64,000 nt of DNA from Mactromeris polynyma (taxonomy: Eukaryota; Mollusca; Bivalvia; Venerida; Mactridae): contig JASFXZ010000009.1 in the NCBI GenBank assembly GCA_032209605.1, forward strand, positions 18,153,553 to 18,217,552, given 5' to 3'. The stretch's first letter is position 1. Every line of letters starts with the position of its first letter. Made by a program: the position numbers and the translations under genes. Under the pieces are notes generated by a model. That model ran no database searches, had not been told where the DNA came from, and saw only the letters and a program-made list of their open reading frames with translations. Below are positions 1 through 11,036 of this stretch, piece by piece.

Positions 1-3000
1 TGTGCGAATGTTAATTATTTATTAGTGCATGGATTATCTCACTGTGATCAGTCTACAGGTATATAGTACGGAATTCGTGGCTATTTTATTTGGTGGCTTG
101 GTGGTGTCTTGTTGGTTGATGGATGCTGGTGGATGTGAACACTGTCCACAATATACGCTATATAGTAAAACCCATGTATAGTTAATAACTGTACTCGTTA
201 CACTAATTGATATAAACAATTGCTCTGAGGTCGGTTTACTTCCAATTATTCTGTATTCAATGCCGTTAATACCGTAGGTCACTGTGCTATGGTGAAAGTG
301 ATGTTAGTGGAAGGTGATTGTTGTCTCAGCTCTAGATCTACTTTCTGTGACTGTATTGGGTTTGCATGACAGTGATTGAAACAATTCACTTTCTGTGCAT
401 GTTGTTTGCTCTAAGCCATTATTTATTTACTATTAATGACGTTGTGAATATTACCCACTTTTTTCATCATCTTACGACTGTAATACTCTGACAATAGAAT
501 AGATATATTCTCCCTTATTTTTATTCTCCCTTGATAATGAAGAATTCTTATGACTATTGAGACATGACCAGCCGTGACCATCGTGAAACTTGTAAACGTA
601 TTGACCAAGCTGGGTGGATCAAGCATTTAATGTATGCAACTTACATAAAACATTTCAAACAAACTGAAATTACATAAATTTTCGAGTTTAATCTACTCTA
701 ATCATCAACTATCCAGCGCTATTTGTTCTATCCGAATGTATTTACTTGTTTCTATTTTTATCTGTTTCCGCTATTGCATGAGTTTTCCTAGTCTTGTTAA
801 GTTGCATAACCGTGACTCTAGTAATATGTTGTAAATCGCAATATATCGCTATTTCCGTATAGTTCGGAAACAGTCATTTTTAAATTGGTTATCCAATTGG
901 AAACTATGTTGCGATGAATACATGTATATTAAAACTCATAGCTTGGGCCACACTATAAAATGAATCTTATTTGGTTACTTGTGAACAAAAATGGTGTCCG
1001 ATATACATATTTGACGTAACAACACGAGTTATATGTCCAAATCGTAAAGTTGTTTTATTTGCTAAAGAGCAGCGTGAGAAAAGAGCTCTTTAAGACGCAC
1101 ATGCGCATTTGCACCATGAACTACGCCAAACATTATAAAACATATTTTCTGCGATGATAAATTTTCAGCAAAAACGCAAATGTCAGTCCTCGGATGAGTA
1201 GTAATTGAGAAATAATATGTCACGTATATAACTATGATCCAAGTGATTCACTTAGCCTTCATCTTGTTCCAAGTGTTAAAAGCGTTTTATTATTAAAAAT
1301 GTGTAAATAATTCATCAAAAAGAAATGAAGCTATTGCCCTTGTACTCATAATTCAGAATTGATTAAGTTAAGGAAATTATGTTTGAGCATTAAAATATGA
1401 TTATTTCTTTATAATGTCACCGTGTTGACGCAAACAATTTTAGGTGCGTTCTAATGGCGTTGAGTATACATGGTCGATCACTATAATAATTTTGTATTGT
1501 ACATATGACATGCATATTTAAAAGGGAGATTGAATGGTTTTCTTTGGCAACTTGTTTCCGTGGCAAAGGGGCAAGTGTTGTTGACTATATGATGGCATGC
1601 GAACAATATACATATTACTCATTTTTATTTCGTTGAAAGGGACGAATCGTATCGGCTACCAATTTCATGTAGGACGATGATTGTGAGAGATTGAAACATA
1701 GTAAATGTACGTTTAATTAGAGTAACACATACAATATCTACCTACACTGACCCGCTCAGAAATGGTTAAAGGATTATTTGATTTTACTTCAATCGAAGCT
1801 TACATTGATTTACAAAAGCTTAATTTTCTAGGCTCCATTCGCAGACACTACAGTCCAATGATACCACTCTACTTTTTCAGTACCGTAACAACTGCACCGC
1901 TACAAACATTGGGTTTATAAAATACTGAATCCACAGATTAATTCCTTGTTTTCTACTGCAGTTTTAAATGTCCAAACATTCATGAAATAAATGAAACTAT
2001 CAGGTCTATTTCACATGTTCTGTGGCACTTGACATTTCTCATCATTTGTAAACACACGCTGTAGTATTTCATTTTTTTTCCAGAAACTTTGTCTATTACG
2101 ACTTTAGTCGTACATTTCAACAAAACCATGGTCACAATAACATTCAAAAGAACAGCCTCATTAGAAAAATATATATATGACAAGTGAGAGCAATTATAGT
2201 TTTTACATATCCATGGCAACATAAATTCGCTGGAGGTCGTAATATTGTGCCTGGGCTAAAACATTTACCGATAGCGCTGCCGTCGCGGTTTAAAACATGG
2301 AAAATCGTCGATGAAAGCGCATTGTACTGATCTTCAAAATATCTGAAATATGCGATACCAAACTGAAACCGGTACATCGTGTAGTCTGTCTACTATTGCA
2401 ATATACCGATATACCACCATATCGTGGCATCCCAATAAATTACAAGTATAATACATGCACAACGTGTTACTGCGGTCTTTCGCTCATCTTACTCGATACA
2501 AGTTTTGTGATGGATATAGTGTCTTCAGTCAAGCTTCAACCACCCCAGCAAAGCTTCGAAATTTACTTCACATATTCAGTAATATCCATGTGGGTAGAAC
2601 GTGAAGCAAAGCTGTTTAGATGTATTTGGCGCAAAGCATTTCATGTTCATCTTGAAAAAAATGATTGGACCAGCGGTCCATGGAGCAATGTTCGTTACAA
2701 TCATGCGTTGGTGGTTCTGACGTCGCTGAGATATGTACTTCCATGCTAGATTTGTAACTGTGGGACATTTCGTTTCATTTCTATTCAGTAGAACACAGTC
2801 TACAATTAATCCTTTCACTTGACAATTGGTCAAACTATTTCTTAATTCAATTTTACTGTTGTAGGCAGAAGCCATGATATTAATAAAGGGAATCAACCGT
2901 ATATGATGTATATTCATTGTTTAATCTACGGAATTGTTATTATTGCGGTACCCGTGGGTAATTTGTGACCGGGTACCCGGACTGAAAATGACCACCCGTC

Positions 3001-3634
3001 TATGAGCAAATCCCGAACCAGGTCACTAGATGACTATGTAGCTAATGATATGCAGACAAACTGTATTTATATGATCGTACTACATTTGATGTTTTCTTTT
3101 TGAATCTCTACATGTGTGAACTTATCGAAATTATCTAGTCATGAACACTGCATATGAGTAAAAATATGAAATGAGATTGATAGCTGTTAAGTTTCAGCTT
3201 ATTTTCTGAACCAGGAAACCCTATTCTGTTATTAAAATAGTGTGCTGGTGTTACAAATGAATAAGATTGATAGCTGTCGAATTGATATATAAAATTAATA
3301 GTTAGTCAAATGAGATTGACGAATGTTTTGTTTTAGCTTATATATATGCATGTTTATTCTGTGTAATAAATTTGGAGTCAGAAAGGAATATACATCAATA
3401 GCTAAGATGAACCAGTATATAGGGGTATTTAATGTAATATATTGCAACATATCGTGGTACGCTTCATGCCATAATGTTCATTATGCCGAACTATTACAAC
3501 TTTTGAAATTCGCCACATTCATTTAAAATTTGTACTTGATATGAAACAATATAATGCTTGTTTCAAAATTATTAAGACTACATGAAGGGGGCAATGAAAG
3601 AGTTGTTTACTTAATATTACGTCGCAGAGTATTA
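1..3634. other. AT-rich non-coding stretch
   Basis: I see no convincing gene, RNA gene or repeat family here. The two largest open frames (2396-2749 on + and 2576-2917 on -) overlap each other and show no recognisable domain, so they are probably chance. The stretch may be intergenic or intronic. Confidence 0.6.
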
Positions 3635-3948
3635 CCATTGTTAGTTATTGTTATTGCCAATGTTAGTCTCTGTCTCTGCTCTTACCTTCCTTACTTCTAC
3701 TGCTGGTGTTATCATTGCTATTGACGCTAATATTGCTATACTTACTACTACCACTGTTCTAATAACAGTTACTGCTTACCGTCCTTAGGTATTGTTATTA
3801 ATGCTTACATTGTCGTTACAGCTACTTTTGATATCGCCGTCGTAAATACTTCTACTGCTGTTGTATATGCTATTATTACTGCTATTAATCTCGATACTGC
3901 TACTAAAACTGCCATCGTCATTCCTGCTACTACTGCTATTATCATCCT
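3635..3948. repeat. Degenerate ACT/GCT/ATT triplet-rich tract
   Basis: The sequence is dominated by the triplets act, gct, att and gtt without a fixed longer period. It grades into the regular 27-bp array downstream and is probably an eroded edge of it. The same texture returns at 4816-5060 on the far side. Confidence 0.6.
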
Positions 3949-4439
3949 TAATGACACTACTGCTATTAGTGTTGTTACTGCTACTACTGATATTAGTGGC
4001 GTTACTGCTACCATACTGCTATTAGTGTCGTTACTGCTACTACTGCTATTAGTGTCGTTACTGCTACTACTGCTATTAGTGTCGTTACTGCTACTACTGA
4101 TATTAGTGTCGTTACTGCTACTACTGCTATTAGTGTCGTTACTGCTGCTACTGGTCTCAACGACGTTACTGCTACTACTGCTATTAGTGTCGTTACTGCT
4201 ACTACTGCTCTCACCGACGTTACTGCTACTACTGCTATTAGTGCCGTTACTGCTACTACTGCTCTCACCGACGTTACTGCTACTACTGGTCTCAACGACG
4301 TTACTGCTACTACTGCTATTAGTGCCGTTACTGCTACTACTGCTTTCACCGACGTTACTGCTACTACTGCTCTCACCGACGTTACTGCTACTACTGCTCT
4401 CACCGACGTTACTGCTACTACTGCTCTCACCGACGTTAC
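3949..4439 (+). repeat. 27-bp minisatellite, left arm
   Basis: Units of 27 bp are built from nine triplets. One type reads gttactgctactactgct followed by attagtgtc, the other has ctcaccgac in the last nine bases. The two types interleave irregularly. Because 27 is divisible by three the array stays open on both strands, giving Leu-rich or Val/Thr/Ala-rich pseudo-proteins that are almost certainly not genes. Confidence 0.9.
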
Positions 4440-4482
4440 AGTAGTAGCAGTAACGTCGGTGAGAGCAGTAGTAGCAGTAACG
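4407..4482. repeat. Perfect 33-bp inverted repeat at strand switch of the minisatellite
   Basis: The arm 4407-4439 is the exact reverse complement of 4450-4482, with a 10-bp spacer (4440-4449). Beyond the perfect arms both sides continue with the same 27-bp units in opposite orientation. The whole array is therefore a large imperfect palindrome that could extrude a cruciform. Confidence 0.9.
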
Positions 4483-4690
4483 ACACTAATAGCAGTAGTA
4501 GCAGTTACGACACTAATATCAGTAGTAGCAGTAACGACACTAATAGCAGTAGTAGCAGTAACGACCCTAATAGCAGTAGTAGCAGTAACGACACTAATAG
4601 CAGTAGTAGCAGTAACGTCGGTGAAAGCAGTAGTAGCAGTAACGTCGGTGAAAGCAGTAGTAGCAGTAACGTCGGTGAAAGCAGTAGTAA
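4450..4690 (-). repeat. 27-bp minisatellite, inverted right arm
   Basis: These are the same two 27-bp unit types as at 3949-4439 but reverse-complemented (for example gtaacgtcggtgagagcag and agtaacgacactaatagca). The right arm is shorter than the left, so the inversion is not a simple symmetric foldback. Confidence 0.88.
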
Positions 4691-4815
4691 CGTTACTATC
4701 ATTACTGTTACTACCAACGTTACTATCACTACTGTTATTACCAACGTTACTATCATTACTGTTACTACCAACGTTACTATCACTACTGTTATTACCAACG
4801 TTACTATTACTATTA
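4691..4815 (+). repeat. Second 27-bp tandem block (54-bp dimers)
   Basis: Alternating 27-bp units start aacgttactatcattactg and aacgttactatcactactg, so the effective period is 54 bp. It is back in the triplet sense of the left arm and is probably a diverged relative of the same minisatellite. Confidence 0.8.
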
Positions 4816-5060
4816 CTGTCGTAACTTCTACTTCTGCTATTACTGCCGTTACTACTACTGTTGCCACTCCAGTCGTCAATGTTACATAATGTCGTTATTG
4901 TCTTTCGATCTTCTACTGCTGCTGCTTCTACTGTTATTGTGGTTACGTATGCCGTTGATACCATTAGGGATTCTACTGCTATTAGTGTGGTCAATGCCTT
5001 TACTGCTGTTACCGTCTTTAATGCTACTATATTATTTGTACAATATGTGTATTTCTAAAA
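4816..5060. repeat. Degenerate triplet-rich tract, right edge
   Basis: Loose act/gct/gtt triplets continue out of the 27-bp block and fade by about 5060. No fixed period is visible. Confidence 0.5.
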
Positions 5061-6073
5061 TTTATACGAGTACATTACTAATGCTATTAACTAATTTCCA
5101 TATTAGTAACACTATTTGCGCAATTAATTTCTTTCAAATGTGTCAAACTTACAAGCGCAATTTATGTGTTATTTAACTTACATTTTACACATTTATTCCG
5201 TAACAGTACAACTAACGCAAATAGTAATAATAAAGTCCATACACCATATTTTCACTTTAACATTATTTGCCATGAACTACTGCTATCTCGGTGATATGAA
5301 TGAGTAAAGTTCTCGTAATACCACTCTTATGGAAAATAAGAACATTGGTAATTTCATGTTGTTCATGTGCAATTGTCCTTACAGTCTTACACTTTAACCC
5401 AAAATATAGCTCACTAGTGAGCAGGCAGTTACAGTTAGGTATTGCATAATTCTGATCATATCAATTGCCTGTGAACTGGTGGTCAGCTCTCAGGTGGGCA
5501 ATAAATCTGGTTTCACATTCTGTACATTATCAAGAGGTCTGAAAATCCCAGTTGCCACATTTGCTCAATTCTGAAAAACTACACATTTAATTTAGACAAA
5601 AATACATACATATCTAAAGATACACTAAGTTTTAGTTGTGTTGAAAATTTTAAGAAGAAACCCGTATGATTTTAAATTTATACAACTTTGAAGACCCAAA
5701 AATGGTCAATTTGTACGTGTCATGTGTTAGCATCATTTTTGTCCCACTTTTGCATAAGACATTTGCTTGTCCTTTGAAGAATTACATGTTTGTTAGTTTG
5801 GTATAAGGCATAATGTTGTAGCATACATACTTCCAAATTATGTTTGAAAAACCAAAATAGGTACCGATGTAATGGTCTCCATTTTTGTATTTACCTTTAT
5901 TCTGTTTTTTTTAATTAAAAGGACAATATAAATGGAGAAATTCACAAACTTTACCTATTTATAAAGAAAATAAGTCAAATAAAAGGATGATGTAATAAAC
6001 ATGCAAAGATAATGAACACAATTTTTGTAATTTTACAAATATTTTCCTCTTAGCAAGTTGTGTCAAAAAAAGT
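5061..6073. other. AT-rich non-coding stretch
   Basis: I see no gene or repeat family. Long A/T runs are frequent. It leads into the motif-bearing region that starts near 6074. Confidence 0.5.
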
Positions 6074-6651
6074 GTAACGTCCGTCCCCCATGTGATTTTT
6101 AAGAATTAGGACAAAAAGTGTTTAATAAAACATATTATGCAATACATATAATCATTAAAATACCATGTAAGTCCATATTTGCTAGGTTACAATGGAATTA
6201 TTTGCAAAAAAATGAAATGTTATCTGTAATGCCCGTCCCCGTAATGTCCGTCCCCTTATGTATAATGAAAATCATTTTAGGCATTAAGTTTAGGAAAATA
6301 TGGTTTATATGTCCGTGACATAATTAAGCAAGAAGTTTAGCTAGTAAGTATAAATTGTATTTAAGAGTATGCTATTTTTTGGATAATTATGTAAAACAAA
6401 TACATTTTAAGTTGTTACTTAGTGTTTCTTCATCTTTTAGAGCCAGATTTTTAATTAACTTGTTATGTCCATCCCCTCCAAGTCAAACTGATAATTAAAG
6501 GTAAAAATAACAAATACCAAGCAAATCGTTACCTTTTTATCAATGAGACACGTTTCTATATGTATCATAGTATCCAAAAAAGGTAAATATGATAAAAATA
6601 CAAGAAACTTTATTTTTTGCCTCAGATGCTCACACAATGGGGACATTCACT
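6074..6651. repeat. Dispersed copies of a GTAATGTCCGTCCCC-like motif
   Basis: A 15-base motif occurs at 6074-6088 (gtaacgtccgtcccc), 6226-6240 (gtaatgcccgtcccc), 6241-6255 (gtaatgtccgtcccc) and 6463-6477 (gttatgtccatcccc). A partial inverted copy lies near 6637-6651 (aatggggacattcac). In this AT-rich setting four direct copies plus an inverted one are unlikely by chance. They could be subterminal sites of a decayed DNA transposon, but I do not recognise the family. Confidence 0.5.
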
Positions 6652-6789
6652 GTGCACCAGGCCAATTTACATTAAATTAGAAAAGGCTTTCATAAATTAG
6701 GCAGACTCATGTTCAAATAATAGTTTTAATGCATGTTTCAGATTGAATGGAGAATGAAGTTCTCAAAGCTTTAACATATATACAGATGA

Positions 6790-7296
6790 GCAAAGTCCAA
6801 GTGTGAAGTATGTAAGCATAGAGGAAGTTTAAGTGTTTTGCGAAAAACAGATGAAAACGTGAAAAAATATAACTTAAAGCGTGCTTTACAAGCTTTTCAA
6901 TGTGGTGCTAAAACTATAAATGGAAAAGAAAGCGCTACAGTTTTAGCAGTACTAAAATACGTTTTCCAACATTCAAATTCTTCAAACACATGCCTTGAAG
7001 TAATATGCAACATAGAAAGAGAACTGCTTAAAAGGGACAAAATAAGCATTCAATCATCATTAGAACTTTACCAACTAATTGCTAAAGCAAAATTGCAGAA
7101 ATTTACATCATTGTATCAAACATATATCGATGAAACTAGAATTCTGACTTTAATTGTTGAACATAAGGTGCATTTTAAGTCATCTCAATGGACAACAATA
7201 TGTTGGTTCGAAAATCATTTTTCAAAGACTATTGAAATTAATCAAAAGGAATTGTCATATGAAGATGAGCTCATAGAGCTCAAATTTGCTAGGTAA
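6790..7296 (+). CDS. Unrecognised 169-codon open frame
   Basis: I do not recognise this protein. The frame is open from the stop at 6787-6789 to the TAA at 7294-7296 and has no early ATG in a usual context, so it may be an internal or damaged exon. It is Lys/Leu/Ser-rich and hydrophilic, begins with a Cys-x-x-Cys pair (KCEVC) and has several further Cys and His residues but no pattern I can name. There is no signal peptide or membrane segment. With about one-third GC, a random frame this long is improbable (my rough estimate is around one in a million per starting point), which is the main argument that it is or was coding. The terminal TAA overlaps a possible splice donor (CTAG|GTAACA). The upstream GTCCGTCCCC motifs suggest a transposon context, but this is inference. 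Confidence 0.3.
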   Translation, partial: AKSKCEVCKHRGSLSVLRKTDENVKKYNLKRALQAFQCGAKTINGKESATVLAVLKYVFQHSNSSNTCLEVICNIERELLKRDKISIQSSLELYQLIAKAKLQKFTSLYQTYIDETRILTLIVEHKVHFKSSQWTTICWFENHFSKTIEINQKELSYEDELIELKFAR

Positions 7297-7319
7297 CAGT
7301 CTATATTGTCCTTGTTTAA

Positions 7320-7568
7320 AAGTTGAAACAACTGAAGGTTCAATCTGCAGATACACAAATTAGAACAAAAAATATAAGATGTCAAGCTGGTGAAAAGGAT
7401 GGTCAGATTGAAATAAGATCTGGACTTGTGCAAGTGGCATCTATATTAGAATGTGACATAAAAACAGTGTTAAACATTTATTGTCACAACAGTGTCGGTC
7501 ATGCTGTTCGCTTTGAAGTCACACATTCAAAAATTCCAATTGTACATGGGTTGTGCTTTTTCAACTAA
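7320..7568 (+). CDS. Second unrecognised open frame, possibly linked to the previous one
   Basis: An 82-codon open frame lies on the same strand 23 bp after the previous frame, in a different reading frame. A candidate acceptor (CAATCTGCAG ending at 7350) falls inside it, but joining it to the donor at 7293 gives the wrong frame and only a 58-nt intron. It could be a frameshifted continuation of a decayed gene or a chance frame. No motif is recognised. Confidence 0.15.
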   Translation, partial: KLKQLKVQSADTQIRTKNIRCQAGEKDGQIEIRSGLVQVASILECDIKTVLNIYCHNSVGHAVRFEVTHSKIPIVHGLCFFN

Positions 7569-8189
7569 GTGACTTGGAAGTGGACTTATACAACTGAAAT
7601 AAAATGTTAGCTTTGCTTGCCAAATACTGTATTCTTGAGTTCATGCGTTATTAGCTCTCATACACAGAATGCTACCAAGATCTGATAAGAAACACATGCA
7701 AGGTTGTTAAGATAATACAGCGTGAAGGGTTTAAGGGTCAGAGTCAGGGTAATAAAACGATTGCTTGCAGAGGTGCTAATAGTCTGTACCGTTAGCTGGT
7801 CCAGCAGAATTTTCAGAAATCCGGGTTAAAGTGTAAGACTGCTTATACAATACATTTAGAAACAAATAAACACAAGTGTCACACTCCTCTTCAACAGCGA
7901 AGAATATGATGTGCTTATCAAACTTGCTTTATTTTGTAAAAACATGCTAACAATTTGTATAATTCATTCTCCTTATATCTGCCTTGTTTATTCAGTGAGT
8001 CTTTCTATAGTAGTAATGCTGTTTTGCCTATGTTAAGCCCTTTTAATAATGTGTATGACTTCCCACTCTATGGAGTTAGGATGGTTGGTCAACATTTGTT
8101 TTATACTCAATATTGTTGTGTTTAACCAAGATTGAACAATCCTCCAATTGGCCAGATGTTTTGTATGTCAGCAGTTTGGTGTGTATGTA
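7569..8189. other. Non-coding stretch
   Basis: I see no gene or repeat here. It separates the unrecognised frames from the dispersed repeat at 8190. Confidence 0.4.
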
Positions 8190-8440
8190 AAGCCCCAGTC
8201 ACACTGCACTTAAGACAGGTATATTACAGGTCAACGACTGAAAAAGTCGTCTTTTAGAGTCGTACGTCGACGCAGGACTATAAAGCTGTCGTAGCCGGAT
8301 TTTAACATGTCAAAAACCTTAAGACTCGACTCCAGTCCTATATAGGCTTGCGTTCACGTACGTCCGACGTACGTCTGTCGTACGACAACTTACGATAAAT
8401 ATTAGGTTGTCTTAATTGGTCCGGAGAGTTTAATTGTCGT
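8190..8440. repeat. Dispersed repeat of the 'cccagtcacact' type
   Basis: The stretch opens with gccccagtcacactgcactt and then carries many short palindromes such as gacgtacgtc and gtcgtacgac. I remember similar sequences as abundant non-autonomous repeats in mollusc genomes; this was not searched. It abuts the left edge of the 168-bp satellite and could be the flank of the same element. Confidence 0.45.
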
Positions 8441-8446
8441 ATGTAT

Positions 8447-10452
8447 TTCAGGTCTATATATTCACAAATGAACTCAAATACACACATAAATTGCATTCAA
8501 AGTGGAAAATAGTGCATATTCTATGTATATTAGGTCAATATAATCAACAGGTGAACTCTATTTTCTTCAGTAATTGCATTCAAAATCGAAAATGTAACAT
8601 ATTATACATATATTTAAGGTCAATATGTTCAAAAATGAACTAAAATTTACTCATAAATTGCATTAAAAATGGGAAATTGAGCACATTTTATGTATATATT
8701 AGGTCCATATAATCAACAGGTGAACTCTATTTTCCTCACTAATTGCATTCAAAATAGTGAATGTAACATATTATGTATGTATTCAAGGTCAATATATTCA
8801 AATATGAACTCAATTTTACCCATTAATTGCATTCAAAGTGGAAAATTGTGCATTTTCTATAGGCATATTAGGACAATATAATCAACATTCAAATAGTAAC
8901 TATAACACATTATATATGAATTTAAGGTCAATATATACATAAATGAACTCATTTAAACCCATCAATTGCATTCAAAGTGGATAATTGTGTATATTTTATA
9001 GGTACATTAGGTAAATATTATCAACAGATGAACTCTGTTTTCCTCACTAATTGCATTCAAAATAGTAAGATTTACACATTATAGATGTATTTAAGGTCAA
9101 TATATACACAAATGAACTCAAATATACCCATAAATTGAATTGTTAGTTGTAAATTGTGCATATTCTTCAGGTATATTGGGTCAATGTAATCAAAAGGTGA
9201 ACTCTGTGTTCCTCATTAAATGCATTCAAAACAGTGAGTATAACACATTGTATATGACTTTTAGGTCAATATATTTATAAATGAACTCATTTAAACCCAA
9301 AAATTGCATTCAAAGTGGAAATTTGTGTATATTCTTTAGGTACATTAGTTCCATATCATCAGCAGGTGAACTCTATTTCCCTCACTAATTGCATTCAAAA
9401 TAGTAAGATTTACACTTTATAGATTTATTTAAGGTCAATATATTCACAAATGAACTCAAATATACTCATCAATTGCAAATTGAAAGTGGGAAATTGTGCA
9501 TATCCTTTGGATAAATTAGGTCAATGTAACCAAAGGGGAACTCTACTTTCCTCAACAAATGCATTCAAAACAGTGATTATAACACATTATATATGACTTT
9601 TAGGTCAATATATTTATAAATGAACACAAATATACCCATAATTTGCATTGTAAGTTGTAAATTGTGCATATTCTTCAGGTATAATAGGTCAATATAATCA
9701 ACAGTTGAACACTATTTTCCTCATTAAAAGGCATTGAAAATAGTAAATATAACATATTATATATAAATTTTAGGTCAATATATTATAACATGAACTCATT
9801 TAAACCCATAAATTGCATTCATAGTGGAAATTCTGTATATTCTGAAGGTACATTAGTTCCATATCATCAGCAGGTGAACTGAATTTTCCTCACTAATTGC
9901 ATTCAAAATAGTAAGATTTACACACTATAGATGTATTTAAGGTCAATATATACAAATATGAACTCAAATATACCCATAAATTGCATTGTTAGTTGTAAAT
10001 TGTGCATATTCTTTAGGTATATTGGGTCAATGTAATCAAAAGGTTAACTCTTTTGTACTCACTAATTGCATTCAAAATAGTAAATATAACAAATTATATA
10101 TGACTTTTAGGTCAATAGATCCACAAATGAACTCAAATATACCATAAATTGCATTGAAAGTGGGAAATTGTGCATATTCTATATGTATATATGGTCAATA
10201 TAATAAAATAAGTGAACTCTATTTTCCCAATTTATTGCATTCAAAATAGTAAATATAACACATTATATATGAATGTTATGTCAATATATTCACAAAAGGA
10301 CTGACATATACCCACAAATTGCATTCAAAATAGGAAATTAGACATAATCTATAGGTATATTAGGTTAATATAATCAACAGGTGAATTCTGTTTTACTCAC
10401 TTATTGCATTCAAAATAGTAAATATAACATGGTACATGTATATATGAATTTA
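8447..10452 (+). repeat. 168-bp dimeric satellite, block 1
   Basis: The unit is about 168 bp and consists of two ~84-bp halves. Half A starts aggtcaatatattcaaaaat and contains atacccataaattgcattg. Half B starts aggtcaatataatcaacagg and contains ctcactaattgcattcaaa. The shared aggtcaatat start and attgcatt core show that the halves descend from one 84-bp monomer. Copies differ by many substitutions and small indels, so this block is fairly old. No coding potential. Confidence 0.92.
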
Positions 10453-11036
10453 ACTGATATTTCAGGTTGTTTATTTGGGGACCAGAGCATAACAATATTT
10501 CGAATGAGACACTCTAATTACGGCCTTAAAATTATTCAAGTAATCTGATCATATAGCCTAGCTCTCTGAAATTACTTAATTAATGAAATTCAAATACTAA
10601 GATGATTACAACATTCCATACATAACCATTTAATACTTGAATTTTGGTGTATTTATTTAATTAGAAAACCTTAGCATGTTTTAAGCTTTAAGGTTATATG
10701 GTTCTTCTTTTTTATCACTTTTAGTATTCTGTATTTCATAGTATAAATCATATGATGCTTAAATGAAGGGTTGTCTAAAAATGTAACGAATTTATATTCA
10801 CAGTACCTCAAAGTATTCAAACTGAACTAGAAGTAGGTTATATTATACACTTCGCCTTGCTTTACAATAACTGGGACCTACATTTCGGCCCCGCAAATAC
10901 CGTAAAATGACCGGCTAATATGGTCAAAGTATTCATTTCCAACGAGTGAGGGTATTTTCTTTATTTCCAATGAGTGAGAACCGGTTAAATGTTTAACATA
11001 CGGCGTGTTTTTGCGGAGCTCCGTCCACCATGCGCA
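10453..11036 (+). repeat. Non-satellite insert in the 168-bp array, copy 1
   Basis: A ~584-bp segment unrelated to the 84-bp monomer starts at aactgatatttcaggttg and ends with gagctccgtccaccatgcgc. It recurs nearly identically at 13052-13625, at an offset of about 2.6 kb. No open frame of note is present. Confidence 0.88.

Noticed and set aside
2396..2917. Overlapping 117-codon (+) and 113-codon (-) frames
   Set aside because: They shadow each other, have no motif, no splice-site support and no repeat or element context.
4008..4994. Long minus-strand frame (328 codons) and overlapping + frames of Leu- or Val/Thr-rich peptides
   Set aside because: These arise from the 27-bp triplet minisatellite, which is frame-preserving on both strands. 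Low complexity and no domain.
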